Assembly (NCBI RefSeq): GCF_947331435.1
Contig: NZ_CAMZOF010000001.1
Span: forward strand, 186,001-250,000
Direction: 5' to 3'
DNA: 64,000 bases
Source of the DNA: Pelagibius sp. Alg239-R121
GTDB lineage: Bacteria; Pseudomonadota; Alphaproteobacteria; Kiloniellales; Kiloniellaceae
Shown: in pieces, positions 25,690-34,159 of the stretch
Layout of the letters: each line of letters begins with the position of its first letter
Numbering within the stretch: the stretch's first letter is position 1
Translations under genes and position numbers: made by a program
Notes under the pieces: model-generated
What the model was told of the DNA's origin: nothing
The model's database searches: none
What the model saw: the letters and a program-made list of their open reading frames with translations, nothing else

Positions 25690-25869
25690 AGTTGAGAACC
25701 CCTATTCCTTGATGGCCTTGATCGTAATTTGGGAGAGTTCTGGACAGCGTCGGTTCGTCAGTCCAATTCTGGCAGAGGCACGATGCTTCGGCATCGCTCC
25801 GCTCCTAACTCCTTACCAGAAAACATGATTTTGTCGTCAATACCGTCAAGGAATAGGTGTTCCCAACCT
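25690..25869. repeat. MITE-like element, copy 2
   Basis: 180 bp with terminal inverted repeats (CCTATTCCTTGA near 25700 and TCAAGGAATAGG at 25846). On the opposite strand the interior follows copy 1 at 2158-2453: GCATCGTGCCTCTGCCA, GACGCTGTCCAGAAC, then AATTACGATCAAGGCCATCA. It lacks the about 116-bp insert of copy 1. Non-coding; lies between the 5' end of the FAD oxidoreductase operon and the 3' end of the TRAP operon. Confidence 0.7.
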
Positions 25870-25987
25870 AATCAAGAGTCGCAATCTGATAAAATACGTT
25901 GCAGCACAGAGCAGCGCCGCGCGCTTGTTCGGGAAGACTTTTTTTGGGACCTCCTGGCGTTGGAGTTCGCGGAGCTCCCACTTTCCG

Positions 25988-27295
25988 TCAAAGAATAACG
26001 CTTGGCAGCCACAGCGCTATCTGCGGAAAGATTGCAATAATCACCGCTGCGAGCAACATGAGAAGAAAGAATGGAAAAGCGCTATAGGCGATTTGGCCGA
26101 TGGGTTTGGCCGTGATCCCCTGCAGCACGAAAAGGTTGAACCCGATAGGTGGCGTGATCAGGCCGAGTTCGATCATGATGACCAGGAAAATGCCGAACCA
26201 GATCGGGTCCCATCCAGCCGCAACAACGATCGGCAGAGTGATCGGCAGAGTCATGACCATGATCGAAAGCCCGTCGAGGAACATGCCGAGAATGACATAG
26301 AACACGCCGATCAGCACGATAATGCCCACCGGCCCCAGATGCATTGCGGCGATGAGCTTCGCCACTTCCTGCGGCACATGCATGTAAGCCATTGTCGACG
26401 ACATGAAGCTTGCCGCCACGAGGATTGTCACAACCATGCAGGTGATGCGGGTGGCCCCCGTCAGTGCATCCAGAAATACCTTCCATGAGAACTGCCCCAG
26501 TACGGTCACCATCAAAATCGAGGCGGCGAATCCCAGGGCAGCAGCCTCGGACGGAGTCACGATTCCAGTGTAAATTCCACCCAAAACGACAAACATCAGA
26601 ACAAGGATTGGTGCCAGATCCAGAAGACTGCGTAAATAATCCATTACACTGTAACGGGTGTCATCCAAGTGACCGGTCACGTCACCAGTCAATGCGCGAT
26701 AGACAATGTAGGCCGAATAAAGCGCCGATATGAGAAGCCCAGGTAGGATCCCCGCCGCGAAGAGACCTGTAATCGATTGCTCGGCCAAGACCCCGTAGAT
26801 GATCATTGAGATCGACGGCGGGATCATCAGGCCCAGGCTTCCTGCCCCGGCCAGCGAACCCGTGACGAGGTTTGAATCGTATCCCCGCCGGTCAAGTTCG
26901 GTCATAGTGATCTTACCGACCGTCGCCGTGGTCGCGGTGCTCGATCCGCTGACGGCAGCGAACAGCGTGCAGCCAACCACGTTACAATGCAGCAGTTTAC
27001 CAGGAATCAGATTCGTCCATGGCGATAGACCGCGAAACAGCCGGTTGGAAACATCTGTCCGAAACATGATCTCGCCCATGAACACGAACATCGGGATCGC
27101 AGCGAGCTCCCAGGTAGACGCCGTTCGCCACATTGTGCCTTTCATGATTGACCCTACCCGGACCAGCGGAAAATCCAGCACTACCAATAGCGAGGTCAAA
27201 CCCACCATAAGGATCGCGATGAATATCCAGGTGCCGACCCCCAGGTAAAAAGCCAGAAACAAGAAGACGGCGATGGCGAAGAAGACTTCTTCCAT
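25988..27295 (-). CDS. dctM: TRAP transporter large permease (DctM)
   Basis: 435-residue, about 12-segment membrane subunit of a tripartite ATP-independent periplasmic transporter, driven by a sodium or proton gradient. Typical features: GEIMFRTDVSNRLFRGLSPW, AVSGSSTATTATVGKIT, the GLMIPPSISMIIYG motif and GLITPPIGFNLFVLQGI near the C-terminus. Last gene of the leftward run hydrolase, dctP, dctQ, dctM, starting 6 bp after dctQ. Confidence 0.93.
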   Translation of the reverse strand: MEEVFFAIAVFLFLAFYLGVGTWIFIAILMVGLTSLLVVLDFPLVRVGSIMKGTMWRTASTWELAAIPMFVFMGEIMFRTDVSNRLFRGLSPWTNLIPGKLLHCNVVGCTLFAAVSGSSTATTATVGKITMTELDRRGYDSNLVTGSLAGAGSLGLMIPPSISMIIYGVLAEQSITGLFAAGILPGLLISALYSAYIVYRALTGDVTGHLDDTRYSVMDYLRSLLDLAPILVLMFVVLGGIYTGIVTPSEAAALGFAASILMVTVLGQFSWKVFLDALTGATRITCMVVTILVAASFMSSTMAYMHVPQEVAKLIAAMHLGPVGIIVLIGVFYVILGMFLDGLSIMVMTLPITLPIVVAAGWDPIWFGIFLVIMIELGLITPPIGFNLFVLQGITAKPIGQIAYSAFPFFLLMLLAAVIIAIFPQIALWLPSVIL

Positions 27296-27301
27296 CTCGG
27301 C

Positions 27302-27832
27302 CTATTCAATCCCCAACTCGGCGGCCTTTTCCGACGACAGGTCGATTTCGCCAGATAGGACACGAAGAAAATATGACAGGAACTGTACCAGTAGTATTGC
27401 CAGTCCGATTGAAATGAATGCCTCCGGCAACCAGAGAGGTACTTGCGCCACCGTCTCGCTGACATAACCGCGCTCGTAGTTACGCAGAACATTTCGCGTA
27501 AAGAACCAAAACGCCATTCCACAGCTGAAGAGGCCGAAACCTATGCATAGAAGCTCGACAGCAAAGCGTACCGGCCCCTTCGGACGCAGCCATGAAATCA
27601 ACAGGTTCATGCGGATCAGAGTACCCTTCTCCAGCGATTGCCCTAGAGCAAGGAAACTCATTGCGCCGATACCGTAGCCTACGAGTTCGTCGGCCATGTG
27701 GGTCGAACTGGCGTACCAAGTGCGCAGCACAACCTCAGTCAAGATCAGTCCGGTCATCGCCAGCAGGACAATCACGGCACCAATCATACCAATCAGCGAC
27801 AGCACAAACGCAAACCTGTGAAACAGAGCCAT
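27302..27832 (-). CDS. dctQ: TRAP transporter small permease (DctQ)
   Basis: 176 residues with four hydrophobic segments. Conserved features of the family are the arginine/tryptophan region VVLRTWYASSTHMADELVGYG and the GTLIRMNLL loop. It forms the membrane complex with DctM (6 bp downstream). The spacer to dctP upstream holds a GC-rich hairpin. Confidence 0.9.
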   Translation of the reverse strand: MALFHRFAFVLSLIGMIGAVIVLLAMTGLILTEVVLRTWYASSTHMADELVGYGIGAMSFLALGQSLEKGTLIRMNLLISWLRPKGPVRFAVELLCIGFGLFSCGMAFWFFTRNVLRNYERGYVSETVAQVPLWLPEAFISIGLAILLVQFLSYFLRVLSGEIDLSSEKAAELGIE

Positions 27833-27856
27833 CAGCGACTATCCTCGTTCACAGCA

Positions 27857-27879
27857 GCGCCGCCCCAAAAGGGCGGCGC
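27857..27879 (-). terminator. Intercistronic hairpin between dctP and dctQ
   Basis: GCGCCGCCC (27857-27865) pairs perfectly with GGGCGGCGC (27871-27879) around a 5-nt loop in the 68-bp gap after dctP. No T-run follows, so partial termination or mRNA protection, giving more binding protein than permease, is more likely than a full stop. Confidence 0.55.
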
Positions 27880-27900
27880 CTGAATTTCTTAGGCCGGATA

Positions 27901-28911
27901 CTACTGGCCGACCTTCTCGAGCTGTTTGGCATAGGCAGCGAGAATCTCGTCGGCCTTTTTGTCGCCGAGTTGGGCTCGCCATTCGTCGATAGCAACCTGG
28001 GCGGCGCCTTTGAGCTCGTCGATGAAACTCGCCGGCACATCGGTGATCGCCGTAACCTTTGCTTCGGCCAGACGCTTAACATTGAGGTCGATCCGATCCT
28101 GGGCTTTCGACCACAATTCGTCCTCAACTTCGGCTGCTGTATCGAGAACGATCTTCTGGAGGTCGTCGGGGAGCGCGTTGAACACGTCCTTGTTGATATG
28201 CACCATGTTCGAACCCATAGTGAAGTTCACATAGTGGAAGTGATCCAAATATTCCTGGAACTTGGCAGACAATCCGCCTTCTTCAGATGTCAGAACCGCC
28301 TCGATGGTGTTGGTCGAGAGCGCAGGAACAACATCCGCCCAGCTCATCTGAATTGCCGCAGCGCCCAGTTCCTTCAGTGTTAACGTGCCGTTCTTGTCGT
28401 AGGTTCGGATTTTAAGGCCCTGCATTTCGGCCGCGGAGTTGATCTGCTTTTTTGACCAGATCCCAACCGGAGACCAAGGTTCGGTCAACAACAGCAACTG
28501 ATTACCCTTTTCGAACGCCCCGGCATAGTAAGGTCGCGCGGCATCGATCAACGCCTTGGACTGTACCGGGTTCGTCGCCACGAAGGGCAGGTTGTTCATC
28601 AGGAAAATCGGATCGAACCCTGTGAAGACGCCCGTATAGGTGCTGGCTAGCGGTACGGCCTGATCTTCCACGGCAGACCAGTGATCCTTCGACTTGAATC
28701 CCAGAGACCCGCCGAAATGGTTGGTTATGACAATCCGCCCGCCACTGTTGGCTTCAAGACGTTCGGCGAACACCTTGTCCGCCTCACCGGAGATCGAAGT
28801 TTCGCCATACTCGTTCGGCATATCCCACGCAATTTCCTGGGCCGCGACCGGTGACAACCCGATTGCAGCCGCCGTGGCCAGGATACTCAGGGGCAATCTG
28901 ATGTGTTTCAT
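27901..28911 (-). CDS. dctP: TRAP transporter substrate-binding protein (DctP)
   Basis: 336 residues with a signal peptide (MKHIRLPLSILATAAAIGLS, cleaved near PVAAQ-EI). The mature protein shows AWDMPNEYGETSISGEADKV, the LKIRTYDKNGTLTLKELGAA region carrying the conserved carboxylate-binding Arg, and a C-terminal helical tail. DctP proteins bind organic acids, and sometimes amides or ectoines. The gene follows the arylformamidase-like gene by 40 bp and belongs to the operon starting at operator D, so its ligand is probably the regulon's substrate or a product of it. Confidence 0.92.
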   Translation of the reverse strand: MKHIRLPLSILATAAAIGLSPVAAQEIAWDMPNEYGETSISGEADKVFAERLEANSGGRIVITNHFGGSLGFKSKDHWSAVEDQAVPLASTYTGVFTGFDPIFLMNNLPFVATNPVQSKALIDAARPYYAGAFEKGNQLLLLTEPWSPVGIWSKKQINSAAEMQGLKIRTYDKNGTLTLKELGAAAIQMSWADVVPALSTNTIEAVLTSEEGGLSAKFQEYLDHFHYVNFTMGSNMVHINKDVFNALPDDLQKIVLDTAAEVEDELWSKAQDRIDLNVKRLAEAKVTAITDVPASFIDELKGAAQVAIDEWRAQLGDKKADEILAAYAKQLEKVGQ

Positions 28912-28951
28912 TTTACTTCCCTGTTCGCTTGAGTTGATTGGAGTACTCTCC

Positions 28952-29809
28952 TCAAAGGCCCATCTGTGTAAAAAGCGCGGCGGTCAATGGGCTCAATCTA
29001 TTTCTGTATTCGCCGGCAACATTGACATGGTCGTGGTTACCGACTTCCAGATAACTCACGTCAAATCCAGCCACCCGGCAGGCGTCTGTATAGATACGAG
29101 ACTGCCGGCGGAACTCATCGGTCTCTCCCCCACCAACGGCGACAACAGTAGGCGGCATCCATCGCGGCAGCTGGTGGATTGGACTGTTACGGACAGTCAT
29201 CTCCTCGTCCATCTTAAGGTCAGCGTTCAGATAGGATCGCCGGAGCGGTTCGAGGTCGAACAGACCGCTCAGCGGCACCGCACCGTTCACCACATCGAAG
29301 GGTAGGTCATAGACGGACCACTCCGTGGCCATGAGCATCCCTGTAAGGTGGCCACCCGCGGAATGGCCAGTGACATGAATACGCCCGGAGTCGCCGCCGA
29401 ATGAAGCAGCATTCTTGTAGATCCAGGCCATCGCAGAGCGGTTTTGAGCCGTAATGTCGTCCATCGTAACGCTCGGACACAGGCCATAGTTGTTTAAGAT
29501 GACCGCCGCCCCGGCTTCGACGAAGCGTTCAGCCACAAAACTGAACATGTTCTTGTCGAAAGCCCGCCAATATCCTCCATGGATGAATAGAAGAATGGGC
29601 GAGCCGCCGCGCCCCGGCCAGATATCCAGCGCTTCCAGCGTGCTCTCACCAAATGGCACATCCAAGCGCGTTTCATAATTCGCGATGGTGCGCTTATTGT
29701 GAACGTCCATGGCGGCGAAGGTCTCGGCAAAATGCGGACACCTCACCCTCATGTCGTATTCGTAATCGAGCTCTTCCTGAGTGAACGCCCCGTAGACAAT
29801 GCCTGACAT
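28952..29809 (-). CDS. Alpha/beta hydrolase, arylformamidase (kynurenine formamidase)-like
   Basis: 285 residues of the BD-FAE / kynurenine formamidase-type hydrolase group. Oxyanion motif HGGYW (77-81), nucleophile elbow GHSAGG (S150), acid in the VVAVGGGETDEF region and catalytic His in VGNHDHVN. The N-terminal NYETRLDVPFGE is also typical. Members hydrolyse N-formyl aryl amines or esters. First gene of the leftward TRAP operon, its start lying about 85 bp from operator D and divergent from the ABM/DinB/hydantoinase operon. A formamide-type substrate would match the DMFase-like pair in the same regulon (inference). Confidence 0.85.
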   Translation of the reverse strand: MSGIVYGAFTQEELDYEYDMRVRCPHFAETFAAMDVHNKRTIANYETRLDVPFGESTLEALDIWPGRGGSPILLFIHGGYWRAFDKNMFSFVAERFVEAGAAVILNNYGLCPSVTMDDITAQNRSAMAWIYKNAASFGGDSGRIHVTGHSAGGHLTGMLMATEWSVYDLPFDVVNGAVPLSGLFDLEPLRRSYLNADLKMDEEMTVRNSPIHQLPRWMPPTVVAVGGGETDEFRRQSRIYTDACRVAGFDVSYLEVGNHDHVNVAGEYRNRLSPLTAALFTQMGL

Positions 29810-29892
29810 GTCTCACCCGTCAATCGATAGCACTCACATAATCAAGTGCGTTTTTTTATCAGGCTAGGTTAGCCAATGGAGCATTGCAACTA

Positions 29893-29913
29893 AAATATAT
29901 CTCTAATATATTT
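29893..29913. promoter_or_regulatory. Operator-like palindrome, site D of four
   Basis: AAATATAT-CTCTA-ATATATTT matches site A at 17 of 21 positions. It lies between the divergent arylformamidase/TRAP operon and the rightward operon that ends with the GntR gene. Confidence 0.6.
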
Positions 29914-29945
29914 CATACGATACGATAACAGAAGGAATGCTCTGG

Positions 29946-30251
29946 ATGTTCGTTCGAATGGCCTATTGGAACTGCAAAAAGGACTCTTGGGGCGAGGATT
30001 CAGAGCTGTTCGAGTCTGACGCAGTACCAATCATGCAAGGCCATAGCGGATTTGTCCGCGCAATGCTGCTGGCAACCCCGGGAGAGGTGCAGCGCATAGC
30101 CTTCACCGTCTGGCGCGACAAGGCAGCTTACCTAACCTTCGTCGCCAGCCCGGACCTGGAAAGAATCACCCAAATGTTCGCGCATATGTACGTCGAGGGC
30201 GATCGGCCGGAGCCGGTCGAATACGAGGTTCGGGCACAGAGCGATGTGTGA
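29946..30251 (+). CDS. Small ABM-like (ferredoxin-fold dimeric) protein
   Basis: About 101 residues resembling the antibiotic-biosynthesis-monooxygenase (ABM) type of dimeric alpha+beta barrel proteins: MAYWNCKKDSWGEDSELFE, then an exposed FTVWRDKAAYLTFVASPDLERI helix after a central beta strand. Catalytic residues are not conserved in this fold, so function is open: quinol oxygenase, isomerase or plain chaperone. ATG at 29946 is preferred because AAGGA lies 9 nt upstream; the ATG at 29937 touches the ribosome site. First gene of the rightward operon behind operator D. Confidence 0.6.
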   Translation: MFVRMAYWNCKKDSWGEDSELFESDAVPIMQGHSGFVRAMLLATPGEVQRIAFTVWRDKAAYLTFVASPDLERITQMFAHMYVEGDRPEPVEYEVRAQSDV

Positions 30252-30297
30252 CACCCGAACGCAATCACGTCGTGAATCCGGACCCTAGGAGATTGAA

Positions 30298-30828
30298 ATG
30301 GCCCAACTCTTGGATATTGAAACGGCCGCACGCTACAACGGTTGGGCAAATATCCGTATCTACAACGCACTGCGTCAATTGAACGATGCGGAGCGCAAGA
30401 AAGACCGGAAGGCTTTTTTCCGATCGATCCACAACACGATGAATCACATTCTGCTGGCAGATCTGATTTACCGTGAGCGATTGGAGAAAAAGCCAACCAC
30501 CTTTACCAGTCTCGACGAGGTTCTCTACGAGGATTTCGAGGACCTGGAGAGGGCACACCGCGCCAATGACATATGGTATGTTGGCCTTTGCGCAGCGATG
30601 AGCCAGGAAGAACTCGACGCACAGCTCACATTTACCGCCGTGGGTATGGATCAGGAAGAGATATTTTCCCTACCGATGAAACTCTGTCTGACCAATCTCT
30701 TCCAGCACCAGATTCACCACCGCGGCCAAATACACCAGATGATCAGCGAAACGGGCAGTTATCCGCCCCCGGTCGATGTCGTAAAGTTCGGACGCGGCGA
30801 TACCGACGAATGGAGCGACGCCGCATGA
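30298..30828 (+). CDS. DinB-family putative metal-dependent hydrolase/transferase
   Basis: 176 residues of the DinB four-helix-bundle superfamily. The three metal histidines expected for this group can be seen: HNTMNHILLADLIYRERL (about 46-63) and FQHQIHHRGQIHQM (about 135-148). Known members transfer thiol cofactors or open rings (maleylpyruvate isomerase, mycothiol/bacillithiol-dependent enzymes); many are uncharacterised. Placed 46 bp after the ABM gene, with a weak GGAG upstream, and overlapping the next gene by 4 bp, so it is co-translated with the FMO-like flavoprotein. Confidence 0.8.
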   Translation: MAQLLDIETAARYNGWANIRIYNALRQLNDAERKKDRKAFFRSIHNTMNHILLADLIYRERLEKKPTTFTSLDEVLYEDFEDLERAHRANDIWYVGLCAAMSQEELDAQLTFTAVGMDQEEIFSLPMKLCLTNLFQHQIHHRGQIHQMISETGSYPPPVDVVKFGRGDTDEWSDAA

Positions 30829-32087
30829 GCGACGCCGCAGATGTTCTCATCATCGGCGCAGGGCAGGGCGGGCTTTCAGCCAGCTACTATCTGATGCAGG
30901 CCGGAATTGAGCATCGTGTTCTGGATCGCGGCGAAATTGGCCATGCCTGGGCTGCTCATCGCTGGGATTCCTTTTGCCTGGTCACGCCGAACTGGACCGT
31001 CAATCTGCCTGGACGCCCTTATGAGGGAAAGGATCCGGACGGGTTTATGCTGCGCAACGAATTTGTAACCTACCTAAAAGATTGGGCGGCCTCTTTCAAT
31101 GCACCGGTTTCAGAGGGAATCGATGTCACCCGAGTAACCCCCGGCCAATCAGGCTTTCGCTTGCAAACGTCCAGAGGCGAGATGCGGACGCGCGCGGTGA
31201 TTATCGCCACTGCCACCTATCAGCATCCTAAAGTCCCGGCGGTTGCCACGCGAATGCCTGCAGAGATCCTGCAACTCCATGCTGAGCAATATAAGAGTAC
31301 GGAACAGGCGGCAGAAGGAGGGGTGCTCGTCGTGGGCTCTGGCCAAACCGGATGCCAGATCGTAGAGGATTTCCTGCGCGAAGGTCGCAAAACCTATCTG
31401 TGCGTCGGACGCACGGGCCGCCTGCCCCGCCGCTACCGCGGACGTGATGTGCTTTTCTGGCAGCGTGACATGGGGCTTTTGGATCGCACGCCCGATATGC
31501 TGGATAGTCCCGCCGACCGCTTCATAGGCGATCCGCACCTTACAGGCCGTGACGGCGGTGCAACCGTGAGTCTTCACGATTTCCGGCGACGCGGCGTGAC
31601 CCTGTTAGGGCGGCTCACGGACATCGAAAGTGGCATGCTGCATCTCAAGGATGATCTGGCTGAAAACATGGCCTTCGCCGACCGGTTTTGCGCAGATCTC
31701 ATTGCCCGGATCGACACTCATATCGAGGAACAGGGTATTGAGGCTCCGGCTCAAACAGAAGCGGAGTTTACCGGGGATCCTGAAGCCGGGGTGCCTTTAC
31801 CGCAGACACCGGGCACGCTGGACCTGGTTGAAGCCGGAATCAACACCATCATTTGGGCCACAGGTTTCACATACGACTTCTCTTGGATCGACGACGTACC
31901 CACGGACGATCTCGGATATCCGGTGACAGATGGCGGCGCGAGTCCCCGGACGGGGCTGTTCTTTTGCGGGCTGAACTGGATGACCAAGCGTAAGTCCGGA
32001 ATTCTCTACGGTGTCGATGAAGACGCTCGCCGGGTGGCGGAACAGGTTGGTTCCCATCTCGGTCAGCCATGCGTCAACTGTTTATAA
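30825..32087 (+). CDS. Flavin-containing monooxygenase-like / CzcO-type flavoprotein
   Basis: 420-residue FAD- and NAD(P)H-binding protein. FAD motif VLIIGAGQGGLSASYYLMQAG (8-28), acceptor region WAAHRWDSFCLVTPNW, NADPH motif VLVVGSGQTGCQIVEDFL at about 167-184 and the ATG-type motif IIWATGFTYDFSWI near the C-terminus. Members oxygenate N- or S-containing nucleophiles or carry out Baeyer-Villiger reactions. The start ATG at 30825 overlaps the DinB stop (ATGA); a longer in-frame reading from 30573 lies inside the DinB gene and is rejected. It could oxidise an N-methyl or thio group in the pathway; unproven. Confidence 0.88.
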   Translation: MSDAADVLIIGAGQGGLSASYYLMQAGIEHRVLDRGEIGHAWAAHRWDSFCLVTPNWTVNLPGRPYEGKDPDGFMLRNEFVTYLKDWAASFNAPVSEGIDVTRVTPGQSGFRLQTSRGEMRTRAVIIATATYQHPKVPAVATRMPAEILQLHAEQYKSTEQAAEGGVLVVGSGQTGCQIVEDFLREGRKTYLCVGRTGRLPRRYRGRDVLFWQRDMGLLDRTPDMLDSPADRFIGDPHLTGRDGGATVSLHDFRRRGVTLLGRLTDIESGMLHLKDDLAENMAFADRFCADLIARIDTHIEEQGIEAPAQTEAEFTGDPEAGVPLPQTPGTLDLVEAGINTIIWATGFTYDFSWIDDVPTDDLGYPVTDGGASPRTGLFFCGLNWMTKRKSGILYGVDEDARRVAEQVGSHLGQPCVNCL

Positions 32088-32114
32088 AGTAACAAGAGCT
32101 CAGGAATATTCTGA

Positions 32115-34157
32115 ATGTATATCGGTGTCGATGTGGGTGGAACCTTTACCGATATCGCGATAAATCGCGATGATGGGTCGAACCTGCTGCTCCACAAACT
32201 TCCCTCGACCCCGGACGCGCCGGAACAGGCGATCGTCGAAGGCCTCCGGATGATCATGGAGCAGGAAGGATTGTCGGCAGCGAACGTACGGCGGCTTGCC
32301 CATGGCACCACGGTTGGAACAAATGCACTTATTCAGCGGAAATGCGGAACTGTCGGACTGATCACGTCGAGGGGCTTTCGTGACTTGCTTGAGATTGGCC
32401 GCCAAACGCGCCCGGCAGTCTACGACATGCATTCAGACCACCCTGCGCCGCTCGTGGAGCGTCACCTGCGGATCGACGTCCCGCAGCGGACACTGGCCGA
32501 TGGCTCAGTGCATGTACCGCTCGACGAGGACGCAGTGCGCGAGGCGGCCGGACGCCTGGCTGCGGCGAAGGTCGATTGCGTCGTGGTGTGTTTCCTTCAC
32601 TCCTATGCCTTTCCTGCCGACGAACAGCGCGCGGCACAAATCCTGTTGGCCAACCTGCCAAACCACGTAACGGTGATCAGTTCGTCCTCTGTCTATCCTG
32701 AATTCAGAGAATACGAACGTTTTTCGACAACGGTACTTAATGCCGCCCTGATTACGATCATAGGGTCCTATCTCGACCGTCTGACCGCATCGGTCGCCGG
32801 ACTGGGCGTTCCATCGGAGGTCAAGATCAGTCAGAGTGCAGGCGGGCTCATGTCAGTGCGTATGGCGCGCGAATATCCCATTCGCGCATCACTTTCAGGT
32901 CCTGCCGCCGGCGTGCAGGGAGCGTTACGACGGGCAACAGCAGCAGGATTTCCGGACATCATCACACTTGACGTCGGCGGGACCAGCGCCGATGTCGCGC
33001 TCTTGCGAGATGGCACAGCGGTCGAAGTCAACGAACGCGACTTGGCCGGTTTTCCCATCCGCATTCCCGCGCTTGATGTTAACGCCGTGGGAGCAGGCGG
33101 AGGCTCGATCGCCTGGATCGACCGTGACGGGCTGCTAAAGGTCGGCCCGCGAAGCGCAGGCGCGGTTCCGGGGCCGCTTTGCTACGATCTTGGAGGCACC
33201 GAACCAACGGTAACCGACGCTAATGTCATGCTGGGGCGCCTTAATAACGAAACGCTACTGGACGGGCGCATGCCCATCGAGGCAGGGGTTGCCGTCGACG
33301 GAATAACTCGCCTGGCCACTGCGCTAGAGGTGACACCGGACGAGACTGCATTGGGAATTCTCCGTGTCGCCTGCGCGACGATGGTCAAGGCGATCCGGTC
33401 GATCTCGGTCGAACGCGGTCATACTCCGTCCGATTTTGCGCTTTTCGTCTATGGCGGCGCCGGCGCACTTTTTGCGTCGGACGTTGCGCGGGAACTTGGC
33501 ATGAAACGTGTCGTTGTCCCTCCGGATCCGGGGATCCTCTGCGCCGAAGGGGCGATGAATGCAGCACTTTCAACCGATTTCGTTACGACAATCCTCGCAC
33601 CATTGGGCACCGAAGGTCTTCGTGATCTACGCAGTGCGGCAGAGGAACTGCAAGCACGGGCCGCCAATTGGTTCACCGCTGAATCCGTGCCGGTCGAGCA
33701 GGAGCGGCGGGTCTGGACTATTGGCGCGCGCTATTTCGGACAGAATTACGAACTGACTCTGCCATTTGATCTGACTCTCAGTAGCGACCGGCTGATGGCT
33801 GAACTAAAAGAGGCGTTTCACGCGAAGCATGAAACCACCTATGGCTTTGCGTCTAAGAGCGAGCCGATCCAAATCGTGAACGTCGCCGTCAAGGCGATCG
33901 GAGAACTAGAGCGCCCCAGCCTTCCAGTGCTGTCCGAAGACGGTAAAGCCGCGCCTGTCAGCAGGCGTCCTGTCCTCTTTGACAATGATCATCGAGTCGA
34001 TACGCCCGTCTATGCACGGACCGATCTGTTCAGCGGTCAGCTAATCGCCGGACCTGCAATTGTCGAGCAAATGGATACCACGGTCGTCATCTTCCCCGAG
34101 GAAACTGCGGTCGTGGACCTCTGGGGCAATCTCGTGATCGATATTAGAAGGCTCTGA
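32115..34157 (+). CDS. hyuA: Hydantoinase/oxoprolinase subunit A (HyuA)
   Basis: 680-residue ATP-dependent amidohydrolase subunit with actin/hexokinase-like nucleotide-binding elements: GVDVGGTFTDIAINRDDG (4-21), LAHGTTVGTNALIQRKCG, SLSGPAAGVQGALRRA, IITLDVGGTSADVALLRDG, GAGGGSIAWIDRDGLLKVGPRSAGAVPGPLCY and VYGGAGALFASDVARELGM. With subunit B such enzymes open N-methylhydantoin, 5-oxoproline or related cyclic imides/lactams using ATP; acetone carboxylases are cousins. Gene B begins 2 bp after the stop. It belongs to the operon behind operator D. Confidence 0.93.
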   Translation: MYIGVDVGGTFTDIAINRDDGSNLLLHKLPSTPDAPEQAIVEGLRMIMEQEGLSAANVRRLAHGTTVGTNALIQRKCGTVGLITSRGFRDLLEIGRQTRPAVYDMHSDHPAPLVERHLRIDVPQRTLADGSVHVPLDEDAVREAAGRLAAAKVDCVVVCFLHSYAFPADEQRAAQILLANLPNHVTVISSSSVYPEFREYERFSTTVLNAALITIIGSYLDRLTASVAGLGVPSEVKISQSAGGLMSVRMAREYPIRASLSGPAAGVQGALRRATAAGFPDIITLDVGGTSADVALLRDGTAVEVNERDLAGFPIRIPALDVNAVGAGGGSIAWIDRDGLLKVGPRSAGAVPGPLCYDLGGTEPTVTDANVMLGRLNNETLLDGRMPIEAGVAVDGITRLATALEVTPDETALGILRVACATMVKAIRSISVERGHTPSDFALFVYGGAGALFASDVARELGMKRVVVPPDPGILCAEGAMNAALSTDFVTTILAPLGTEGLRDLRSAAEELQARAANWFTAESVPVEQERRVWTIGARYFGQNYELTLPFDLTLSSDRLMAELKEAFHAKHETTYGFASKSEPIQIVNVAVKAIGELERPSLPVLSEDGKAAPVSRRPVLFDNDHRVDTPVYARTDLFSGQLIAGPAIVEQMDTTVVIFPEETAVVDLWGNLVIDIRRL

Positions 34158-34159
34158 CC

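Noticed and set aside
25899-26488. Plus-strand frames at the end of the TRAP operon
   Set aside because: They mirror the hydrophobic DctM gene as Asp/His/Arg-rich antisense sequence and have no independent support.
30573-30824. N-terminal extension of the FMO-like flavoprotein
   Set aside because: It lies wholly inside the DinB gene in another frame; the FAD motif begins right after the ATG at 30825, which forms a normal ATGA overlap.
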